DNA from: Halovibrio variabilis | GTDB taxonomy: Bacteria > Pseudomonadota > Gammaproteobacteria > Pseudomonadales > Halomonadaceae | Direction: 5' to 3' | Assembly (NCBI RefSeq): GCF_007991175.1 | Contig: NZ_BJXV01000009.1 | Location: 62,001 to 126,000, forward strand | DNA length: 64,000 nt | Part shown: piece after piece, positions 17,687 through 26,874 of the stretch | Layout of the letters: each line of letters starts with the position of its first letter | Numbering within the stretch: position 1 is the first letter of the stretch | Translations under genes and position numbers: made by a program | The notes under the pieces: model-generated | Seen by the model: only the letters and a program-made list of their open reading frames with translations | Told to the model about the DNA's origin: nothing | Database searches by the model: none

Positions 17687-18751
17687 CTAACCATTACGGC
17701 GCAGAAAGTAGATCCCAACGCCCGCACACGCCAGTGTGGGCACCAGCACGGCCCAGACGGGGGAAAAGCCGAAAATTGTTGAGGCGGGCGCCAGTAAATC
17801 CTGAATATATTTAAAGCTCAGCCCGGTGATAACGCCGTAGAACACGCGGGTACCGGCGGCCACGGTACGCAGTGGGCCAAATACGAAGGAGGCGGCAATC
17901 AGCACCAGCGACCCCATGGTGAGCGGCATCAGCATCTTCTGCCAAAAATACAGCAGCGCCTGGTCATTCTGCAGGCCCTGCGCTTCCAGGAACTGGGCAT
18001 AGGCCCACAGTTCACTGGGCGCCTGGCTCTCAATATCGCGCAACAGCCGCTCTAGCTGGGTGGGCGTAAACGAGGTTTCCCAGCCCATGCTCGCCGTTTG
18101 GTCAGACTCGGTGTGATCGTCAAAAATGTGCGTGGTCGCCACGTTTTCCAATCGCCAGGCATCGCCTTCCCAGCGGGCGCGCTGGGCATAGGTGGCTTCG
18201 ACTAGTTGGCGGCCATCAAAACGGTAGCGGGTTAAGTCGAGCACCACGTCATCGGCACGAATCGCCCCGAATCGGTAAACGCTGTCGCCCTCGATCTGCC
18301 AGCCGCTGCGGCTGGTCAGCATGGCGCCTTCCCCCTGGAGTTTTTCCAACCGCCACGCTTCGGCATACTGCTCGGTGCGCGGGCTGACGTACTCGGCGAC
18401 CAGCAGCACCACGATCACCACCACCAGCACTGGCTTCATCACCCCCCATACAATACGCGCCAGCGATCGCCCAGCAGCGCGCATCACGGTGAGCTCGTTA
18501 CTGGAGGCCATGCTGCCTAGGCCAATCAGCGCCCCAATTAACACCGCCACCGGCGCATACTGGTAAAAACGCCAAGGGGTGCGCATGAGCAGGTAAAACA
18601 GCGCATCCAAGGCACTGTAGCCCACCTGCACATCGTTTAAGTCATCGATATAAGCAATGGTGATATCCAACCCCAACAGCACGAACTGAACGACCACAAT
18701 GGCCGCCAGCACGTTGCGGGCGATATAACGATCCAGACGATCAATGAACAT
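17687..18751 (-). CDS. lptG: LPS export permease LptG
   Basis: A 354-residue YjgP/YjgQ permease. Three N-terminal membrane helices (about 15-35, 60-85, 100-122), a large periplasmic jellyroll domain (about 130-265) and C-terminal helices (LMPLTMGSLVLIAASFVFGP onward). With LptF and the LptB ATPase it extracts lipopolysaccharide from the inner membrane and passes it to LptC/LptA. Its ATG overlaps the lptF stop (TAATG), the usual coupled order lptF-lptG. Confidence 0.94.
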   Translation of the reverse strand: MFIDRLDRYIARNVLAAIVVVQFVLLGLDITIAYIDDLNDVQVGYSALDALFYLLMRTPWRFYQYAPVAVLIGALIGLGSMASSNELTVMRAAGRSLARIVWGVMKPVLVVVIVVLLVAEYVSPRTEQYAEAWRLEKLQGEGAMLTSRSGWQIEGDSVYRFGAIRADDVVLDLTRYRFDGRQLVEATYAQRARWEGDAWRLENVATTHIFDDHTESDQTASMGWETSFTPTQLERLLRDIESQAPSELWAYAQFLEAQGLQNDQALLYFWQKMLMPLTMGSLVLIAASFVFGPLRTVAAGTRVFYGVITGLSFKYIQDLLAPASTIFGFSPVWAVLVPTLACAGVGIYFLRRNG

Positions 18752-19830
18752 TAACGCATCCCCTTACGTTGTGAGCGCCACAGCAGTAGCAGGCCCAACC
18801 CTAAAAACAGCCCGTGTACCGGCCACACACCCAGGATGGTGGGCCAAGTGCCACTGCCAATCGCATCGACAACCGCGAGCAGCAGGCTGAGATAGGCAAC
18901 GTATAAAAATACCGCTGGCAGCAGTTTGCCAAAGCGCCCCTGGCGGGGATTAACGCGAGAAAGCGGCTGCGCCATCAAGGCCAGCACAAACACCATCAGC
19001 GGAAGCCCTGCCCGCCACTGCCACTGGGCCTGCGCCCTGGGGTTGGGGTTATTCCATAGCGCGGGCGTGGTGGCATACTCCAGTGAATCAAGCTGCTGCC
19101 GGTCGTGGCTCAACCCTAGGCGCAGCGTGTAGCGCTCGAAAGTCAGCCGTTCGGCGCTCTTATCGCCTGGCGTCACCCCGTAGCGCTCACCGTCATCCAA
19201 CACCAAAAAACGGCTGCCGGTGTCGGGCTGGGTTTCCTGATAACCCGAGGCCGCACGGGTAACGAAGTCATGGGTTCCCTCGTCGCCGGGCTGGTTTTGT
19301 TCGTGCACTAGCACGTCCTGCATCTCCGTGCCGTCGCTAGAAAAGCCGGCAATATACGCGGTGCGGCCGCCGCCAAACTCTTGAAAGCGCCCAGGCGCCA
19401 ATACCGAAACATCCAGGCGACTACGCTGTTCTTCCAGTGCGGTTTCGGTTTGCAGCGCCCCATACGGCGTCAGCCACAGGCTGCAGATACCCACCAGCAC
19501 TGCCACTACGCTGGCAGGCAGCAGGGTCACTTTTAACAGCCGTGAGGGGCTCATCCCACAGGCGACCATGACGATGATTTCGCTGTTCATATACAGCTGC
19601 CCATAGGCCAGCAGGATGCCCAAAAAAAACGCCAGTGGTAGGATTAGCTCCATAAAACCAGGCAGGTGGAACATCATTAGGCTGCCTAACATGGTGACCG
19701 GGATATCGCCTTCCGCCGCGTCCGAAAAATAGCGAATAAAGCGGCTGCCCATGATCACCAGCAGCAGAATACCGGCGACTGCCGACATGGTCAGTAACAC
19801 TTCGCGAGTTAGATATCGAAATAAAATCAA
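18751..19830 (-). CDS. lptF: LPS export permease LptF
   Basis: A 359-residue partner of LptG with the same plan: N-terminal helices (REVLLTMSAVAGILLLVIMG, FMELILPLAFFLGILLAYGQ), the family motif MNSEIIVMVACGMSPSRLL, a periplasmic beta domain (about 120-260) and three C-terminal helices. It forms half of the LPS-translocating channel. It is divergent from pepA across ~120 bp, a conserved gammaproteobacterial arrangement. Confidence 0.95.
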   Translation of the reverse strand: MILFRYLTREVLLTMSAVAGILLLVIMGSRFIRYFSDAAEGDIPVTMLGSLMMFHLPGFMELILPLAFFLGILLAYGQLYMNSEIIVMVACGMSPSRLLKVTLLPASVVAVLVGICSLWLTPYGALQTETALEEQRSRLDVSVLAPGRFQEFGGGRTAYIAGFSSDGTEMQDVLVHEQNQPGDEGTHDFVTRAASGYQETQPDTGSRFLVLDDGERYGVTPGDKSAERLTFERYTLRLGLSHDRQQLDSLEYATTPALWNNPNPRAQAQWQWRAGLPLMVFVLALMAQPLSRVNPRQGRFGKLLPAVFLYVAYLSLLLAVVDAIGSGTWPTILGVWPVHGLFLGLGLLLLWRSQRKGMR

Positions 19831-19953
19831 CGCGCTCTCCGGCTAGTCGTGCAGGATGCCATGCAATACGGCCATGGCTTGGGTACACTAATCAAACGTT
19901 AAATAGCGGGTCATTATCCCGAATCCCTCGATGCTTGTCTTGTTGGAGACGTC

Positions 19954-21477
19954 ATGGAATTTTCCGTTCAGACTGCTAACCCGGCCAAAGCCGAAACGGC
20001 CTGCTTTTTGGTGCCGGTTTTTAAAGCTGGCGAGCTACTGCCCACCGTCGCCAAACTGGACGACGCCAGCGAGCGCCTGATTGGCCAACTACTGGAGCGT
20101 GGCGACTTTGATGCCGCGTTGGGCAATGTGCAGCTGGTCCCCTTTGCGCCGGGCCTGGGCGCCGAACGCATCCTACTGGTGGGCTTGGGAGAGCGCGAAA
20201 AATGCCAGGAAGCGGCTTTTATCAAAGCCCTGGACGCTGCCATGATGGCACTGATCAAACTGCCTATCGATGAAGCCAGCGTAGTTTTTAACGATGTGCC
20301 ACTGGCTGACCGCGACGCGGCATGGAAAGCGCGCAAAGTCATGGAAGCCGCGGAGCGAGCGATTTATCGCTTTGACCAGTTCAAATCCTCGCCTGCTCCC
20401 GCCCCTAGCCTCGCCAAGCTCAACTTGATTATCAGCGACATCGATGCGGCCCCGCTGGTTAAACAGGGCGCGCTGGTGGGTAACGCCATTGGTCAGGGCA
20501 TTAACTACACCCGCACCCTGGGTAATTTGCCCGCCAATGTCTGCACGCCCCGCTACCTAGCTGACCAGGCACAGCAGTTGGGGCGCGACTCCAAAGGCGC
20601 GCTGGCAATCGACATTCTCGATGAAGAAGCGCTAGAAGCCTTGGGCGCAGGTTCTTTGCTCTCAGTCGGCCGTGGCAGCAAAGAGCCCTCGCGTCTAATT
20701 GTGATGAAATACCAGGGCGCGGAAAGCGCTGATGAAGCCCCCCATGTGCTGATCGGCAAAGGCATTACCTTCGATACCGGCGGCATTTCGCTCAAGGCCG
20801 GCGAAGGCATGGACGAAATGAAGTTCGACATGTGCGGCGCCGCCAGCGTGTTCGGCACCGTTAAAGCCGTACTGGCGATTAAGCCCAAACTCAACCTGGT
20901 GTTTATCGTGGCCGCCGCGGAAAACATGCCCGACGGTCACGCCACCAAGCCCGGCGATATCATCAAGACGCTCAAAGGGCTGACCGTCGAAGTGCTTAAC
21001 ACCGATGCGGAAGGCCGCTTGGTACTCTGCGATGCGCTGACTTACGCCGAGCGTTTCACTCCGGCCAGCGTAGTGGATATTGCCACCCTCACCGGCGCGG
21101 TGATTGTGGGCCTGGGCCACCATGCCACCGGCCTGCTCTCCAACGACGATGACTTGGCACTCGATCTGCTGGATGCGGGCGAAGCCGCCTGGGATCGCGC
21201 CTGGCACCTGCCGCTGTGGGACGAGTACCAGGAACAGTTGGAGTCCAATTTTGCCGATCTGGCCAATATTGGCGGTCGCCCGGCGGGCACGATTACTGCA
21301 GCGTGCTTTTTGTCACGCTTTGCTGATCACTTCCCCTGGGCACACCTGGATATTGCCGGTACCGCCTGGCACTCCGGCAAGCAGAAAGGCGCCACCGGGC
21401 GCCCTGTGGGGCTACTAACCCAGTACCTGCTGGACCGTGAAACCGACGCCCAAGTAGAAAATAGCGACACCCAATAG
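19954..21477 (+). CDS. pepA: Leucyl aminopeptidase PepA
   Basis: A 507-residue M17 aminopeptidase. The catalytic/metal segments are intact: VLIGKGITFDTGGISLK (Lys near 269), MKFDMCGAASVFG and VLNTDAEGRLVLCDALTYAE (Asp and Glu near 350, catalytic Arg). The hexameric Mn/Zn enzyme removes N-terminal residues from peptides; in E. coli PepA also binds DNA in carAB control and plasmid resolution. The ribosome site ttggag precedes the ATG. Two hairpins separate it from ilvE. Confidence 0.95.
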   Translation: MEFSVQTANPAKAETACFLVPVFKAGELLPTVAKLDDASERLIGQLLERGDFDAALGNVQLVPFAPGLGAERILLVGLGEREKCQEAAFIKALDAAMMALIKLPIDEASVVFNDVPLADRDAAWKARKVMEAAERAIYRFDQFKSSPAPAPSLAKLNLIISDIDAAPLVKQGALVGNAIGQGINYTRTLGNLPANVCTPRYLADQAQQLGRDSKGALAIDILDEEALEALGAGSLLSVGRGSKEPSRLIVMKYQGAESADEAPHVLIGKGITFDTGGISLKAGEGMDEMKFDMCGAASVFGTVKAVLAIKPKLNLVFIVAAAENMPDGHATKPGDIIKTLKGLTVEVLNTDAEGRLVLCDALTYAERFTPASVVDIATLTGAVIVGLGHHATGLLSNDDDLALDLLDAGEAAWDRAWHLPLWDEYQEQLESNFADLANIGGRPAGTITAACFLSRFADHFPWAHLDIAGTAWHSGKQKGATGRPVGLLTQYLLDRETDAQVENSDTQ

Positions 21478-21505
21478 CATAACGCGTCATCACAATCAGG
21501 CGATC

Positions 21506-21581
21506 AACGGTTGCCTTTCGCAAGCGCAACCGTTACACCTGAAAGTATTAGCGTGTGCCGACGCCATAAAGGCACACGCTA
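21506..21581. terminator. Two consecutive hairpins between pepA and ilvE
   Basis: The first has arms aacggttgc (21506-21514) and gcaaccgtt (21526-21534); the second has perfect 11-bp arms tagcgtgtgcc (21549-21559) and ggcacacgcta (21571-21581). Neither is followed by a T-run. They may protect the pepA mRNA 3' end, or serve as weak or Rho-assisted terminators. Confidence 0.55.
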
Positions 21582-21641
21582 CTCCTAATGACACGCTCAT
21601 ATTTGCCCTTCGGGGCCTGGCTCTAGCGGAGACAACACGCC

Positions 21642-22775
21642 GTGCCCACAGCTTCAGATACCCAGTTTACATCTCAGTTTGAAACCCTGCCGTCCAATCA
21701 GCCGATGGCCGATGAGATCCGTGCCAACATCCTTAACAATCCCGGTTTTGGCAAGCACTTCACCGATCACATGGCGCATATACGTTGGACCGTCGACGCC
21801 GACTGGCATGGCCATCAGGTGCGCCCCTATGGCCCCTTGACGCTCGACCCGGCCGCCTCTGTGCTGCATTACGGTCAGGAGATTTTTGAAGGCATTAAAG
21901 CCTACCGCCACGCCGACGGCTCTATCTGGACGTTCCGCCCGGAGAAAAATGCCGAGCGTTTCCGCCGCAGCGCCCGCCGGTTAGCGCTGCCAGAGCTTTC
22001 CGACGCAGACTTTATCGGCTCGTTGAAAGCCCTGCTGGCCCAAGACCACGCCTGGGTGCCAACGCCCGCCAGCGCTTCTGATGAGTGCAGCCTCTACCTG
22101 CGCCCGTTTATGATCGCCTCTGAAGCGTTTCTGGGCGTGCGGCCAGCGCATGAGGTCGATTACTACGTGATTGCCTCACCGGCGGCGGCCTACTTTAAAG
22201 GCGGCGTTGCCCCGGTGTCGATCTGGCTCTCTTCGCACTACAAGCGCGCCGCCCCAGGGGGCACCGGCTTTGCCAAGTGCGGTGGCAACTATGCCGCATC
22301 GCTAGCCGCGCAAAAAGAGGCCGAAGCCCACCAGTGCGGCCAGGTCGCGTTTCTCGATGCGGCCGAAAACAAGTGGGTGGAAGAGCTGGGCGGCATGAAC
22401 CTGTTCTTTGTTTTCAAAGATGGCCGCTTAGTGACCCCGCGCCTGACCGACACCATTTTGGAAGGCGTCACGCGCAACTCGGTATTGACGCTTGCCAAAG
22501 AGGAAGGCCTAACGCCGGAAGAGCGCCCGATCAGCATCGACGAATGGCGTGAAGGTGCCGCCTCCGGCGAGATCACCGAAATATTTGCCTGCGGCACCGC
22601 CGCGGTAATCACACCGGTGGGCGAGCTGGTCTCTGAGCACGAGCGCATTCGCCTCACGGCAGGCGACGCCAATAACGACAGCAATGAAGTCGCCATGCGC
22701 TTGCGCACCAAGCTGCTCGACCTTCAGTACGGCCGCAGCGAAGACAAGCATGGCTGGCTCACCCAACTGGTTTAA
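21642..22775 (+). CDS. ilvE: Branched-chain amino acid aminotransferase
   Basis: A 377-residue fold-type IV PLP aminotransferase of the longer class. The PLP-binding Lys (near 212) is in GGTGFAKCGGNYAASLAAQK; other landmarks are YGQEIFEGIKAYRHADGSIW, LYLRPFMIASEAFLGVRP, EELGGMNLFFVF and EITEIFACGTAAVITPVGEL. It interconverts Val, Leu and Ile with their 2-oxo acids. The start is a GTG at 21642 with a weak ribosome site; the text before it has stops, so the start is fairly secure. It lies between pepA and holC, which are adjacent in E. coli. Confidence 0.92.
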   Translation: MPTASDTQFTSQFETLPSNQPMADEIRANILNNPGFGKHFTDHMAHIRWTVDADWHGHQVRPYGPLTLDPAASVLHYGQEIFEGIKAYRHADGSIWTFRPEKNAERFRRSARRLALPELSDADFIGSLKALLAQDHAWVPTPASASDECSLYLRPFMIASEAFLGVRPAHEVDYYVIASPAAAYFKGGVAPVSIWLSSHYKRAAPGGTGFAKCGGNYAASLAAQKEAEAHQCGQVAFLDAAENKWVEELGGMNLFFVFKDGRLVTPRLTDTILEGVTRNSVLTLAKEEGLTPEERPISIDEWREGAASGEITEIFACGTAAVITPVGELVSEHERIRLTAGDANNDSNEVAMRLRTKLLDLQYGRSEDKHGWLTQLV

Positions 22776-22862
22776 GCTGTTTTTAACCCCAACGCTTCAC
22801 TCCTCATCGCCGCCGCAACGTTTGCGGCGGCGCTGTTTGGAGCCGTTCACTCTGGAACCGCT

Positions 22863-23294
22863 ATGGCGCGCATTGATTTCTACATTTTGCCCGATACGAC
22901 CTTGGAAGCGCGCTTACAGTTTGCCTGTAAACTCGCCGAAACCATCTGGCGAAAAGGCTACCGCCTGCATCTGCACTGCGAAGATAAAGCCCTCGCCGAG
23001 CAGGCCGACGACGCGCTGTGGAATTTCCGCCCGGACGCCTACCTTCCCCACGCCCTGGAAGACAGCGAAATGGCCGCCAGCGTGCCCATCACGCTAGGCT
23101 GGCAGCAACTGCCGGTGCCCACAGAAGAAACCGCGCTGCTAAACCTGCACCCCGACATTCCCGACGGCGTAGAAAACTACGCGCGGATCGCCGAGATAAT
23201 TAACCAGCACCAACAAGTGCTCGTCGCCAAACGCGCCTGCTGGCAGCGCTATAAAGCATTGGGCCATGAAGTTGTGCCGCATAAGTTGGGGTAG
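22863..23294 (+). CDS. holC: DNA polymerase III chi subunit
   Basis: A 143-residue HolC: MARIDFYILPDTTLEARLQF, CKLAETIWRKGYRLHLHCED, DALWNFRPDAYLPHAL, GVENYARIAEI, RYKALGHEV. Chi links the clamp-loader complex (through psi) to single-stranded DNA-binding protein. Backbone gene; in many gammaproteobacteria it lies directly before valS, but here a helicase and a transporter intervene. Confidence 0.93.
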   Translation: MARIDFYILPDTTLEARLQFACKLAETIWRKGYRLHLHCEDKALAEQADDALWNFRPDAYLPHALEDSEMAASVPITLGWQQLPVPTEETALLNLHPDIPDGVENYARIAEIINQHQQVLVAKRACWQRYKALGHEVVPHKLG

Positions 23295-23414
23295 CGACCC
23301 TGGGGACACATTTGATATGAGCCAGCCAACCGGCGAAGCGGCAATACTGGTCAACGAGCCCTGGGGATTGATAGATTCGGCTCGAAACGTTCACTGTTAC
23401 GGAGCATATCGACT

Positions 23415-26400
23415 GTGTCTTTAGACCCTGCTGCTGAACTCGCCATTGCCTTAGACTCAGGCAACTGGGCACACTATTTTGATGCACAAAGCCGCAAACG
23501 CGGTCAGGCACTCGCACGCCAGGGGCGGGTGACACTAGGCGGCTTAGAGCATACCGACCAAACGTATTTTTTAAATGGCAGCGTCGACGGCAATACGGGC
23601 AATTATTCGGTTCAAGCATTTATTCAACAGCAAGATCGTCGCCTGGCGCTGTTTACGAGTTGCGACTGCCCTGTGCACATGAACTGTAAGCACGGTGTCG
23701 CGCTGATCCAGACGTTTATGAATGAGGTGATGCCTCACACGCCAACCGACCCTATCAGCGAAAGCGCCGCTGAATCAGATATCACCCAAGCGCACGAGCG
23801 CCAATGGCAACGCTGGCTCAACCGGTTCAACAAGACGCATGAAGACGACGCTCAAAACGTGGAAAGTGATCGCCGCCTCGCGCTCTTTTTGTCTCTCGAC
23901 AAAGGTTACCGCGCTATCAGCGTGCAGATTGCTGCCGTATGGCTGCGCCCCTCCCGTGCGCTCAAGGGCGCAGCAGCCAAGCGCTGGGTAGACCCTATCG
24001 GCATCCAGCGTCAGCCAACGGGGCTAAAACCTGCCCCAGCCAGTGGCTGGCCCGAAGGTGTGGAAGAAAATCTGCAGCTGCTCTTGCAGGGCGCCCCCCA
24101 ACGCCACCGCGATATTAGGACAATTGAAGAGTATCCCCTGGCAACCGACCTGCAACAGCGGGCACTCCTTCGTTTGCTTGAAAGCACCGAGCCGCCGCCG
24201 ATCTTCCACAACAAGCAGACCGGCGCGGCGCTGCACTACACTCCAGATCGCACGCTAACCCTCGACTGGCAGCTAGGGGAGGATGGGCTGCAGCATCCTG
24301 TCGCGTTGCTCGATGATGTCCCGGTGGACAATCACCGCGTCGCGCTGGTGGCGATCGGCAACGCCCTGTGGCAATTCGATCTTAACCAAGCGTGCTTTGG
24401 TCCTGTTGAGGGCGACACGACGCTGTTTACCCAGTTGGAGATGGCCCCAGGATTGCCGCCTGAAAAAGCCGCTTGGCTGGCCCAACAACTTGAACAAATG
24501 CCGCAGCGGCCCAAGCAGCTAAAGGCCCCTGCTGCGCCCGTAAAACGTCAGATCAACGATGTTAAACCGACGTTATCAATGCATATGCAGCTACTGGCAC
24601 TCGCTCAGCCGAACCGTGCTGCACCTACCGATACGCTAGGCCTAGGCATTTTACGCATTGATTATGACGGTATTTCAGTGCCACTCGATGACACATCACA
24701 GGTACATTTTCAGCAAGGAAATGAACTGGTTGATATAACCCGTCAGCCAGAAACGGAAAAAGCCCTCGTCCGTCAACTGCCCAGCGGCATGGCCCCGCTG
24801 GTAACGCTGTTGGCGCAATCCAATCAGCCCTCGGAGGACTTCGACCCGGCCAGTATGGTGCTGCTGCGTGACCAGCAATTGCCCACCCACATAGAAGAGT
24901 GGCCCGACTGCCTGGCAACTCCCGATGAGTGGTGGCCGATGATCCACCAGCTGCGCCAGCAAGGCGTTGCCATTACCTTTGATGACGACTTTCCCGACGA
25001 GCCGACCTACCTCACCCCCGATGCCTGGTATGGCGAGCTTGAGGAAGGTGGCGGCGGCTGGTTCACGCTCTCGCTGGATATTGATCTGGAAGGCGAACGC
25101 GTCAGCTTGCTGCCACTGCTGGGGCAGCTACTCGATCACCCAGACTTCCCCATTGAGCCCGAGCCCGGCGAGGTTGAAGATGCCACTTGGAATGTCGCCC
25201 TGGGCGATAACCATTTCGCCGTACTCCCCCTTGGGCGGCTGCGCGAGCTAATGTCACCCATCATCGACTGGCTGCGCGACAATCCCGGCCGCGAAACACT
25301 GGCGCTGCCCGTTACTCAGGCTAGCCAGTTGGACGCCCTGGCCAAGCAAGAACAGTGGCAAGGGCGAGAAAATGTACAACAGCTGGCCGCCGCGCTGCAC
25401 CAACTGCCACCAGCGTTACCCACCCCGGAGGCCTTCGCTGGCACGCTGCGCCCCTATCAGGCCGAAGGCATTGCCTGGCTGCGTTTTCTGGCGACGCTCA
25501 ATATCGGTGGCATTCTCGCTGACGACATGGGGCTGGGCAAAACCATTCAGGTGCTGGCGCATATTCTTGATGAGCGCCAGCGTGGCAATCTCAACGGCCC
25601 AGTACTGATCGTTGCCACCACCAGCCTGGTGGGCAACTGGCAGGCCGAAACCGCACGCTTTGTGCCCACCCTGAGCGCGCTGGCGGTGGTCGGCAGTAAG
25701 GCGGCGCGCGCCCGCTTGTTGGAACGTATGGGCAGCGCCGATATCGTCATTACCACCTACCCCCTGCTGATTCGCGATATCGAAGCGCTAAGCGCCCAGC
25801 GGTTCAGTCTTGCGGTTTTTGATGAAGCCCAAGCGATCAAAAACCCCGCCGCCCAAACGGCCAAAGCCGTGCGGGGGCTAAACGCAGAGCGCCGCCTCGC
25901 CTTGACCGGCACCCCGCTGGAAAACCATTTGGGCGAACTATGGGCTGAACTCGATGCCATTAACCCCGGCTTTCTTGGCAGCCAGCAGTGGTTTGGCCAA
26001 CATTACCGCCGCCCCATCGAACAGCACGCCGATAGCGATGCCCGGGCGCGGCTCTTGCGCCGCATTCGCCCGCTGCTGCTAAGGCGTACCAAACAAGAAG
26101 TGCTCACCGACCTGCCTGAGAAGACAGACATTCAGCGCAGCGTCGAACTGGTCGGCAAGCAGCGCGAGCTCTACGAGAGCCTTCGCATCGCCCAGCATGA
26201 GCGCTTGCGCCAATCGATCGAAAAGCGCGGCTTGGCGCAGTCTGGCATCGTGATGCTCGACGCCCTGTTAAAACTCCGTCAGGTCTGCTGCGACCCACGC
26301 CTGGTCAAGCTCGATAGTGCCCAGCGCGTCACCCGCTCCGTGAAGCTGGAGCTACTGCGTGAACTGCTGCCCGAGCTGATTGACGAAGGGCGCCATATCC

Positions 26401-26873
26401 TGGTGTTCTCGCAATTTACCGAGATGCTCGACCTGATTAGCGACGCGCTGCAGCAGGATAAGATTGCCCACCTGATGCTCACCGGCCAGACCCCCAATGC
26501 TAAGCGCAGCGACTACGTGACGCAGTTCCAGCGCGGCGACGTGCCCGTCTTCTTGATTAGCCTTAAAGCGGGCGGTGTCGGGCTCAATCTCACCCAAGCA
26601 GATACCGTGATCCACTACGACCCCTGGTGGAACCCCGCCGTGGAGGCCCAGGCCACCGGCCGCGCCCACCGGATTGGCCAGCAGAACCCGGTGTTTGTCT
26701 ACAAGCTGGTGGCTAGCGGCACGGTCGAGGAGCGCATTATGGCCTTACAAACCCACAAAGCCGACCTTGCCAGCTCGATTCTGGCTCCCGAAACGCACCC
26801 ACAAGACGACAAAGGCAAGCTTGCGTTTGACGAAAACGACCTCGCCGAACTGTTTGCGCCTTTGGACGCCTGA
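23415..26873 (+). CDS. SWIM-zinc-finger SNF2-type helicase
   Basis: A 1152-residue SF2 translocase. An N-terminal SWIM zinc finger (FTSCDCPVHMNCKHGVAL, about 81-98) is followed by a long middle region, then the SNF2 motor: Walker A ILADDMGLGKTIQVLAH (about 700-716), DEAQAIKNPAAQT (about 802), LTGTPLENHLGELW, and the helicase C-terminal half with ILVFSQFTEMLDLI, LISLKAGGVGLNLTQADTVI and GRAHRIGQQNPV. Bacterial members probably remodel protein-DNA complexes such as stalled RNA polymerase, but their partners are unclear. The GTG start is 120 bp after holC. Its stop is followed after 1 nt by the MFS gene, so the two are co-transcribed. Confidence 0.88.
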   Translation: MSLDPAAELAIALDSGNWAHYFDAQSRKRGQALARQGRVTLGGLEHTDQTYFLNGSVDGNTGNYSVQAFIQQQDRRLALFTSCDCPVHMNCKHGVALIQTFMNEVMPHTPTDPISESAAESDITQAHERQWQRWLNRFNKTHEDDAQNVESDRRLALFLSLDKGYRAISVQIAAVWLRPSRALKGAAAKRWVDPIGIQRQPTGLKPAPASGWPEGVEENLQLLLQGAPQRHRDIRTIEEYPLATDLQQRALLRLLESTEPPPIFHNKQTGAALHYTPDRTLTLDWQLGEDGLQHPVALLDDVPVDNHRVALVAIGNALWQFDLNQACFGPVEGDTTLFTQLEMAPGLPPEKAAWLAQQLEQMPQRPKQLKAPAAPVKRQINDVKPTLSMHMQLLALAQPNRAAPTDTLGLGILRIDYDGISVPLDDTSQVHFQQGNELVDITRQPETEKALVRQLPSGMAPLVTLLAQSNQPSEDFDPASMVLLRDQQLPTHIEEWPDCLATPDEWWPMIHQLRQQGVAITFDDDFPDEPTYLTPDAWYGELEEGGGGWFTLSLDIDLEGERVSLLPLLGQLLDHPDFPIEPEPGEVEDATWNVALGDNHFAVLPLGRLRELMSPIIDWLRDNPGRETLALPVTQASQLDALAKQEQWQGRENVQQLAAALHQLPPALPTPEAFAGTLRPYQAEGIAWLRFLATLNIGGILADDMGLGKTIQVLAHILDERQRGNLNGPVLIVATTSLVGNWQAETARFVPTLSALAVVGSKAARARLLERMGSADIVITTYPLLIRDIEALSAQRFSLAVFDEAQAIKNPAAQTAKAVRGLNAERRLALTGTPLENHLGELWAELDAINPGFLGSQQWFGQHYRRPIEQHADSDARARLLRRIRPLLLRRTKQEVLTDLPEKTDIQRSVELVGKQRELYESLRIAQHERLRQSIEKRGLAQSGIVMLDALLKLRQVCCDPRLVKLDSAQRVTRSVKLELLRELLPELIDEGRHILVFSQFTEMLDLISDALQQDKIAHLMLTGQTPNAKRSDYVTQFQRGDVPVFLISLKAGGVGLNLTQADTVIHYDPWWNPAVEAQATGRAHRIGQQNPVFVYKLVASGTVEERIMALQTHKADLASSILAPETHPQDDKGKLAFDENDLAELFAPLDA

Positions 26874-26874
26874 T

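Noticed and set aside
23415..26873. SWIM-SNF2 helicase as part of a phage-defence system
   Set aside because: SNF2 proteins occur in defence systems, but its neighbours are holC, an MFS transporter and valS, with no nuclease or methylase partner.
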